Shown here: piece by piece, positions 57,334-64,000 of the stretch
Numbering within the stretch: the first letter of the stretch is position 1
Layout of the letters: each line of letters begins with the position of its first letter
Origin: DATKNA01 sp963755755
GTDB taxonomy: Bacteria; Actinomycetota; Actinomycetes; Actinomycetales; Kineosporiaceae
Reading direction: 5' to 3'
DNA length: 64,000 nucleotides
Assembly (NCBI GenBank): GCA_963755755.1
Contig: CAVWLJ010000009.1
Location: 62,001-126,000 of the forward strand
Made by a program: the position numbers and the translations under genes
The notes under the pieces: generated by a model
Told to the model about the DNA's origin: nothing
The model's input: only the letters and a program-made list of their open reading frames with translations
Databases searched by the model: none

Positions 57334-58841
57334 TCAGTCCACCCAGTCGAAGGTCCGCGTGACGGCCTTCTTCCACTGGGCGTAGAGCCGCTCGCGCTCG
57401 TCGTCCGGCATCGACGGCGTCCACCGCGCGCCCTCGGCCCAGTTGCGCCGCAGGTCGTCCAGGCCGTTCCAGTAGCCGACCGCCAGCCCGGCCGCGTACG
57501 CGGCACCGAGCGCCGTCGTCTCCGTGACCTGCGGCCGGACGACGGGGACGCCGAGCTGGTCCGCCTGGAACTGCATGAGGAGCTCGTTGACGACCATGCC
57601 GCCGTCGACCTTCAGCTCGGTCAGCTCGACGCCGGAGTCGGCCCGCATCGCGTCGACGACGTCGCGGCGTCTGGTACGCCGTGGCCTCGAGGGCGGCACG
57701 CGCCACGTGGCCGCGGCTGACGAAGCGGGTGAGCCCGACGAGCGCACCGCGGGCGTCGGAGCGCCAGTACGGCGCGAAGAGACCCGAGAACGCCGGCACG
57801 AAGTACGCGCCGCCGTTGTCCTCCACCTCCCGGGCCAGGGTCTCGACCTCGGCCGCCGAGCGGACCAGCCCGAGGTTGTCGCGCAGCCACTGGACGAGCG
57901 AGCCGGTGACGGCGATGGACCCCTCGAGCGCGTAGACGGGGTCGGCGTCCCCGATCCGGTAGCAGACCGTCTCGAGCAGGCCGTGCTCGCTCCGCACCCG
58001 CTGGCCGCCCGGTGTTGAGCAGGAGGAAGTTGCCCGTGCCGTAGGTGTTCTTGCCGGTGCCCACGTCGAAGCAGACCTGCCCGAAGGTCGCCGCCTGCTG
58101 GTCGCCGAGTGCACCGGCCACGGGGACGCCGCTGAGCATGCCGTGCGCGCGCGCCGTCCCGTACACCTCGGACGACGAGCGGATCTCCGGCAGCATCGAC
58201 GTCGGGATGCCGACCTCGGCGGCGATGTCCTCGTCCCACGCGAGGCGGTCCAGGTCCATGAGCAGGGTGCGCGAGGCGTTGGTGACGTCGGTGACGTGCA
58301 GCCCGCCCTCCGGGCCGCCGGTGGCGTTCCACAGCAGCCAGCTGTCGATCGTGCCGAGCATCAGCTCGCCGCGCTCGGCGGCGTCGCGGGCGCCGTCCAC
58401 CTCGTCGAGGATCCAGCGGGCCTTCGGCCCGGCGAAGTAGGTGGCGAGCGGGAGCCCGGTGCGGGCGCGGTAGCGGTCGGCCCCGCCGCCGAGCCCGGCC
58501 AGCCGGTCGCAGATGCCCTGGGTGCGGGTGTCCTGCCAGACGATCGCGTTGTACACCGGCTCGCCCGTGCGGCGGTCCCAGACGACGGTCGTCTCGCGCT
58601 GGTTGGTGATGCCGACCGCGACGACGTCCTCGCCGGTCAGATCGCCCCGCGCCAGCGCGCCGGCGACCACGCGCCGGGAGTTCTCCCAGATCTCGAGCGG
58701 ATCGTGCTCCACCCAACCGGGCCGAGGGAGGATCTGGCGGTGCTCGACCTGGTCCTGGGCGACGATCCGGCCGGCGTGGTCGAAGAGGATGCACCGCGTG
58801 CTGGTCGTCCCCTGGTCGATCGCCGCCACGTAGCGCGTCAT
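57334..58841 (-). CDS. glpK: glycerol kinase, two frameshifts
   Basis: GlpK phosphorylates glycerol to glycerol-3-phosphate. YVAAIDQGTTSTRCILFD opens the FGGY fold. VAVGITNQRETTVVWDRRTGEPVYNAIVWQDTRT, then GPKARWIL and GALGDQQAATFGQVCFDVG, GKNTYGTGNFLL are signatures. The C-terminal half continues (YWRSDARGALVGLTRFVSRGHVARAALEA and VDGGMVVNELLMQFQAD). Frameshifts are near 58015 and 57665. AAGGAGGGCGACG precedes ATG 58841. It converges on the GGDEF-EAL gene, with four bases between stops. No glpF or glpD is nearby. Confidence 0.93.
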
Positions 58842-58965
58842 CGTCGCCCTCCTTGCCGTCCCGTTCGGCTCGACCCGCCGATCGCTCGGCCACCCTGCCA
58901 CGGCCTCCCGACGGACGGCGACGGGTCCGGTGGACCGGCCCCCTGGCGCGTGGTCGAGTGGCAGC

Positions 58966-59860
58966 ATGGGTGCAGTGACGAGACGTGGCCTCGCGAGCGC
59001 AGCGCGTGACGTCGTCGAGGGCCTGGTGCTCGGCTCCTGGGACGCCTTCCTCGCCGTCGCGCAGTCCGCCGACCTCGACCGGCCCACCCGGCTGCCCGGT
59101 TGGCGGGCCCAGGAGATCTGCGTGCACCTCGGCGTCTGGGACGACTACCACGCCTTCGACGACCTGGTCGCCTCGGCGCGGGGCGGCGGCGGGGAGACTC
59201 CCGACGTCGACGCCGCGAACGCCCGGGTCACCGCCGCCCACCGCAACGCGCCGCCCGCGGACGTCCTCGCGGCCCTGCGGCGGCACCGCGACGCGGTCGC
59301 CGGGTACCTGCACGACGGCCCGCGGGAACTCGACCTCGCTCCCACCGCGGCGCCCGTCGGCGTCCTGCCCGCTCCTGACCACGATCACGGCCGAGTGCTA
59401 CGAGCTCGCCGTGCACGCCCTCGACCTCGCGGACGCGGGCGCCTCGCAGCCGCCGGAGAGCCTGCTCGACGCCGGCGTCGCCGCGCTCGCCGACGTCACG
59501 GGCGCCCTGGCCGCGGCCCACGACGTCCCCGGCGAGGCCGCGCTGCTGACCCCGAGCGGAGGGTGGCGCTTCGAGGCCGGGAGCGGGGGCTGGGAGGTCG
59601 AGCACCTGCCGGCTCGGGCTCCGGTGCGGGGCCCGGCGGTCACCGGGGACGCCGGGGTGCTGCTCGACGCCTCGGCGGGCCGGGCCAACCCGGTCGCGCT
59701 GCTGGCCCGCCGGCGGCTCGGCCTGCGCGACCCGGCCGGCTTGCTGGCGCTGGCCCCGCTCGTCGAGGTCGCGCCCAACCTGCCCGGCGGGCCGATCCTC
59801 CGGCTCGCGGCCAGATCCCTCTCGGGGGCGGCAGGCCTGCTCACCCGCCTGCGGCGCTGA
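58966..59860 (+). CDS. DinB-fold, mycothiol-dependent maleylpyruvate isomerase-like protein, one frameshift
   Basis: The N-terminal four-helix DinB-like bundle has the metal ligands expected of this family: AQEICVHLGVWDDYHAFDDL and TAECYELAVHALDLADA. Family members use mycothiol as a cofactor or leaving group. The reaction cannot be told from sequence. The C-terminal half (GWRFEAGSGGWEVEHLP, then GVLLDASAGRANPVALLARRRLGL) is the SCP2-like second domain. A frameshift near 59370 breaks the frame. ATG 58966 or GTG 58975 may be the start; CAGCAT seven bases before the GTG favours the latter. Confidence 0.75.
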
Positions 59861-59960
59861 GTCCCGCGCCGCCGGACGGCGCCCCAATTCCGCTGTCGGA
59901 GCCACCCCCTAGACTCCCGCTGAGCAGTTGCGGGACCGTCGGTCGGCAGGAGGCAGCAGC

Positions 59961-61686
59961 GTGTCCGAGAGCAGGACGTCCGGGAACGGCGCGACGAAGC
60001 CGGACATCAAGCCACGCAGCCGCGACGTCACGGACGGGCTCGAGCGGGCCGCCGCCCGCGGCATGCTGCGTGCCGTCGGGATGACCGACGACGACTGGGG
60101 CAAGGCGCAGATCGGCATCGCCAGCTCGTGGAACGAGATCACTCCCTGCAATTTGTCGCTGGACAGGCTCGCGCAGGCGAGCAAGGAGGGCGTGCACGCC
60201 GGCGGCGGGTACCCGCTGCAGTTCGGCACGATCTCGGTGAGCGACGGCATCTCCATGGGTCATGAGGGGATGCACTTCTCCCTGGTCAGCCGCGAGGTCA
60301 TCGCCGACAGCGTCGAGACGGTGATGATGGCCGAGCGGCTCGACGGCTCCGTGCTGCTCGCCGGCTGCGACAAGTCCCTGCCCGGGATGCTCATGGCCGC
60401 GGCGCGCCTCGATCTCGCGAGCGTGTTCCTCTACGCCGGCTCGATCATGCCCGGCATCGCGAAGCTCTCCGACGGGAGCGAGAAGCAGGTCACCATCATC
60501 GACGCCTTCGAGGCGGTCGGAGCCTGCGCCCGCGGGCTCATCCCGCGCGAGGACGTCGACGCCATCGAGCGGGCCATCTGCCCCGGCGAGGGCGCCTGCG
60601 GCGGCATGTACACGGCGAACACGATGGCCGCCGTGGCCGAGGCGATGGGCATGTCGCTGCCCGGCAGCGCCTCGCCGCCGAGCGCCGACCGCCGCCGCGA
60701 CGGCTTCGCCCGCAAGTCCGGGCAGGCGGTCGTCGAGCTCATCCGGCAGGGCATCACCGCCCGGCAGATCATGACCCGGGAGGCGTTCGAGAACGCGATC
60801 TCGGTCGTCATGGCCTTCGGCGGGTCCACCAATGCCGTGCTGCACCTCATGGCGATGGCGCACGAGGCGGACGTCGACCTGTCGCTGGAGGACTTCCGGC
60901 GGATCGGGGCGCCGGGTGCCGCACCTGGCGAACGTCAAGCCGTTCGGCGCCTACGTCATGACGGACGTCGACCGCGTCGGCGGGGTGCCCGTCGTCATGC
61001 GGGCGCTGCTCGACGCGGGCCTGCTGCACGGCGACGCCCTCACCGTCACCGGCCGGACGGTCGCGGAGAACCTCGCGGCGGTGAACCCGCCGGACGTCGA
61101 CGGCAAGGTGCTGCGGGCCCTCTCGCAGCCCATCCACCGCACGGGCGGCATCACGATCCTGCACGGATCGCTCGCGCCCGACGGCGCCGTGGTGAAGTCG
61201 GCGGGCTTCGACGAGGACGTGTTCGAGGGCACCGCGAAGGTGTTCGACCGGGAGCAGGGCGCGATGGACGCGCTGGAGAAGGGCGAGATCGTCGCGGGCG
61301 ACGTCGTGGTCATCCGCTACGAGGGCCCGAAGGGCGGCCCCGGTATGCGCGAGATGCTCGCGATCACTGCGGCGATCAAGGGGGCGGGCCTGGGCAAGGA
61401 CGTCCTGCTCGTCACCGACGGCCGGTTCTCCGGCGGGACGACGGGCCTCTGCGTCGGGCACATCGCCCCCGAGGCCGTCGACGGCGGCCCGATCGCCTTC
61501 GTCCGCAACGGGGACCGGATCCGGCTCGACGTCGCGGCGCAGACCCTGGACCTGGTCGTCGACGACGCCGAGCTCGCCGCCCGCCGTGAGGGGTGGGCTC
61601 CGCTGCCGCCCCGGTACACGCGCGGGGTGCTCGCGAAGTACACCAAGCTCGTGGGCTCCGCCTCCCGCGGCGCGGTCTGCGGGTAG
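59961..61686 (+). CDS. ilvD: dihydroxy-acid dehydratase, one frameshift
   Basis: IlvD catalyses the third step of branched-chain amino-acid synthesis with an Fe-S cluster. Cysteine ligands are seen in EITPCNLSLDRLA, VLLAGCDKSLPGML and GEGACGGMYTANTMA. DGRFSGGTTGLCVGHIAPEA and YTRGVLAKYTKLVGSAS complete the C-terminus. A frameshift near 60915 is the only break. GTG 59961 has AGGAGG nine bases upstream, and TAGACT (59910-59915) is a candidate -10 element. Confidence 0.95.
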
Positions 61687-61843
61687 CCGCGCCGCTGCCG
61701 GCCACGAGGGCGAGCCGGAGGGTTTCAGGCAGCTGCGGGGCGGCAGGCTTGTCAGCTCGCGCTGCGGATGATCCGGAGCGGGTCTACCGTCGCCGACACC
61801 AGGGCCGTATGTGCCCCTTTGCTGCGTTTCGGGAGGTGGGCCC

Positions 61844-63527
61844 GTGCATGGCCTCGTGGCAGCGGACAGTCTGCGACTGAACCTCGCTGCCCTCGACTAC
61901 CTGATCCTCATCGTCTACTTCGTCCTCGTCATCGCCATCGGCGTCCTGGCGCGGAGGTCGATCGCGACGAGCGAGGACTTCTTCCTCTCCGGGCGGGCGC
62001 TACCGGCCTGGGTGACGGGTCTGGCGTTCATCTCGGCCAACCTGGGCGCGATCGAGATCCTCGGCATGGCGGCGAACGGGGCGCAGTACGGCTTCTCGAC
62101 CGTGCACTTCTACTGGATCGGTGCCGTCCCCGCGATGGTGTTCCTCGGCATCTTCATGATGCCGTTCTACTACTCCTCCCGGGTGCACAGCGTGCCCGAG
62201 TTCATGCGGCGCCGGTTCAACCAGTCGAGCCACCTGGTCAACGCGGTGAGCTTCGCGGTGGCCCAGCTGCTCACGGCCGGGGTCAACCTCTTCGCGCTGT
62301 CCATCGTCATCGAGTCCCTGCTCGGCTGGCCGAGGTGGCTGGCCATCGTCCTCTCCGCGGCGCTCGTGCTGGCCTACATCCTGCTCGGCGGGCTGTCCGG
62401 CGCCATCTACAACGAGGTCATGCAGTTCTTCGTCATCCTCGCCGGCCTCATCCCGATCGTCATCGTCGGGCTCGTCAAGGTCGGCGGCTGGAGCGGCCTC
62501 CAGGCGAAGATCAACAATCCGGCGTTCTTCTCCACCTGGGCGAGGCACACAAGTCGGGAACTGGACCAATCCACTCGGCGACTGGATCGGCATCGTCTTC
62601 GGCCTCGGGTTCGCGCTCTCGTTCGGCTACTGGACGACGAACTTCGCCGAGGTGCAGCGCGCGCTCGCCGCGAAGGACCTCTCGGCCTCGCAGCGGACGC
62701 CGCTCATCGGCGCGTTCCCGAAGATCTTCATCCCGTTCCTGACGATCATCCCGGGCCTGCTCGCCGTCGCGCTGATCCCGAGCTTCAAGCAGCAGGGGGC
62801 GGACTACAACAACGCCATCCCCGCGCTGATGCGCCTGCTGCTGCCCACGGGCGCGCTCGGGATCGCGCTCACCGGGCTGCTCGCCGCGTTCATGGCCGGC
62901 ATGGCCGCGAACGTCAGCGGCTTCAACACCGTCTTCACCTACGACATCTGGCGGCCGTACATCGTCAAGGACCGCGACGACACGTACTACCTGCGGATCG
63001 GCCGCGTCATCACCGTCATCGGCGTCCTCATCGGCATCGGGACGGCGTTCATCGCGGCGCAGTTCAACAACATCATGAACTACATCCAGACGCTGTTCTC
63101 GTACTTCAACGCCCCGCTGTTCGCCGTCTTCATCCTCGCCCTGTTCTGGCGGCGCGCGTCGCCGTGGGCGGGCGTCTGGGGCCAGATCGCCGGCATCGCC
63201 GCGGCGTTCGCGTTCCACTACATCGGCCCGAACATCGACTACTTCCACGCCGGTCAGACGGCGTCCGGCACGGTGAACGCGCAGATGGTGAACTTCTACG
63301 GCGCCATCGCCGCCGTCATCGCCGCCTGGATCGTCATGGCCATCGTCACGCCACTGACCCGGCCGAAGCCCGAGAGCGAGCTGCCCGGCCTCGTCTACGG
63401 CCTGCCCGACCCGAACGGCCCGGACGTCGGCGAGGCCGCCCGGGTGCGTGCCTGGTGGGAGTCGCCCATGGTGCTCGGCATCACGGCGCTCGCCATCACC
63501 CTCGTCCTGTCGCTGATCTTCCGGTAG
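61844..63527 (+). CDS. sodium:solute symporter (SSS family), one frameshift
   Basis: The protein has about 13-14 membrane helices of the LeuT-type SSS fold: ALDYLILIVYFVLVIAIGVLARR, SGRALPAWVTGLAFISANLGAIEILGMAANG, then VPEFMRRRFN and ILLGGLSGAIYNEVMQFFVI. After a frameshift near 62550 come GDWIGIVFGLGFALSFGYWTTNFAEVQRALAAKDL, SGFNTVFTYDIWRPYI and a final helix ending LVLSLIFR. GFNTVFTYDIW is typical of vSGLT-like sugar/Na+ carriers. GTG 61844 has GGGAGG upstream. The substrate is unknown. A small membrane protein follows after eight bases. Confidence 0.9.
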
Positions 63528-63535
63528 GGAGTGTC

Positions 63536-63827
63536 ATGTCCGAGCGCACGACCTTCAAGGACGAGAACGACGCCTCCAGTTCGCTGTTCGACCTGCGGTA
63601 CCTCATCGGCGGCCTGTTCACCTTCTACGGCGTCCTGCTCACGGTGGCGAGCTTCTTCGTCCCGCACGTCAAGTCCGGTGACATCGACATCAACCTCTGG
63701 CTCGGGCTCGGCATGCTGATCCTCGGGCTGTTCTTCCTCGCGTGGGCGCGGCTGCGACCGCTGCGGCATCGAGGGGGAGTCGGCGCTGGCCCGGGCCGAG
63801 CACGAGGGCGGGCCTCCCACCCACTGA
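63536..63827 (+). CDS. small two-helix membrane protein next to the symporter, one frameshift
   Basis: The protein starts MSERTTFKDENDASSSLFDLRYLIGGLFTFYGVLLTVASFFV and continues with a second helix, INLWLGLGMLILGLFFLAWARLRP. A short acidic tail (ESALARAEHEGGPPTH) reached through a frameshift near 63760 ends at TGA 63827. It starts eight bases after the symporter stop, so the two are co-transcribed and probably co-translated. It may be an accessory subunit of the carrier. I do not recognise a named family. Confidence 0.6.
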
Positions 63828-63843
63828 CGTCCCGCCCGGCGCT

Positions 63844-63895
63844 GATCATGCGGTCCGGTCCGATCGTGCACACGACCGGACCGGACCGCATGATC
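63844..63895. repeat. 52-base near-perfect palindrome with GATCATGC ends
   Basis: Arms of 25 bases (GATCATGCGGTCCGG, then TCCGATCGTG) pair with one mismatch across a two-base loop. It lies 17 bases after the small membrane gene and could act as a strong hairpin or terminator without a T-run. The outer GATCATGC...GCATGATC is shared with the element at 27991-28067, while the inner sequence is different. Confidence 0.75.
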
Positions 63896-64000
63896 GCCGT
63901 GAAGTGCCTGATCAGGGATGAGACGCGAGGGGGAGGCGTCAGGGACGTGGATGGCCGGTCTCGGACTCCGAGACACGCGGCACGTCGATTGACACTGTTC
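63896..64000. other. window edge, no gene seen
   Basis: No coding sequence is recognisable. TTGACA at 63989-63994 matches a -35 consensus, but the -10 region lies outside the window. Confidence 0.3.

Noticed and set aside
63989..64000. Promoter at the right edge from TTGACA
   Set aside because: The -10 region is outside the window, and a single hexamer is not enough evidence.

Overview
This window is high-GC DNA from an actinomycete. The glgE/treS/mak trehalose-to-glucan route, a mycothiol-type DinB-fold enzyme, many GTG starts and several apparently leaderless promoters all point to Actinomycetota. Gene order and repeat style suggest something near Geodermatophilales or Pseudonocardiales, but that is a guess. 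The consensus contains many single-base indels, often in C or G runs. They hit universal genes (ligA, gatA, gatB, glpK, ilvD, mnmA) as well as accessory ones. I therefore annotate most interrupted genes as intact genes carrying consensus frameshifts, and keep 'pseudogene' for real fragments.

Layout: 0-4.6 kb holds a MarR tail, a phospholipase D-like protein, a lipoprotein related to N,N-dimethylformamidase, a fragment of a penicillin-binding protein and a methyltransferase. 4.6-7.3 kb is glgB. 7.4-11.4 kb holds a NagZ-like lipoprotein, a response regulator/histidine kinase pair and a small secreted protein. 12.2-21.9 kb is a biosynthetic cluster on the plus strand. 22-33 kb is glycogen/maltose metabolism: a phosphopantetheinyl transferase, mak, treS and glgE on the minus strand, then glgP (plus) and glgX (minus). 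33-36.8 kb is a group of regulators. 36.8-43 kb has enoyl-CoA hydratase, a scar of IS30 and endonuclease-like remnants between two copies of a palindromic element, then etfB-etfA-iscS-mnmA. 43-64 kb holds a MetE-like gene, AraC-VOC, ligA, a CE4 deacetylase, gatC-gatA-gatB, a GGDEF-EAL protein, glpK, ilvD and a sodium:solute symporter with a small membrane partner.

The most interesting region is the cluster. SbnA- and SbnB-type enzymes should make L-2,3-diaminopropionate. Instead of one poly-epsilon-lysine-synthetase-like enzyme there are two proteins. One has two carrier domains followed by the Pls-type membrane/left-handed-beta-helix terminus and has no adenylation domain. The other has a half condensation domain, an adenylation domain, a carrier domain and a thioesterase. 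A TauD-family oxygenase lies between the synthetase and sbnB. The likely product is a diaminopropionate-based cationic peptide or homopolymer, possibly hydroxylated. The phosphopantetheinyl transferase that would prime the carriers starts inside the stop codon of mak. The cluster therefore appears to sit in an island that separates mak from glgB.

The glycogen block covers GlgE (maltosyl transfer), TreS (trehalose/maltose), Mak (maltose to maltose-1-phosphate), GlgB (branching), GlgP (phosphorolysis) and GlgX (debranching), so both building and breakdown of alpha-glucan are encoded here.
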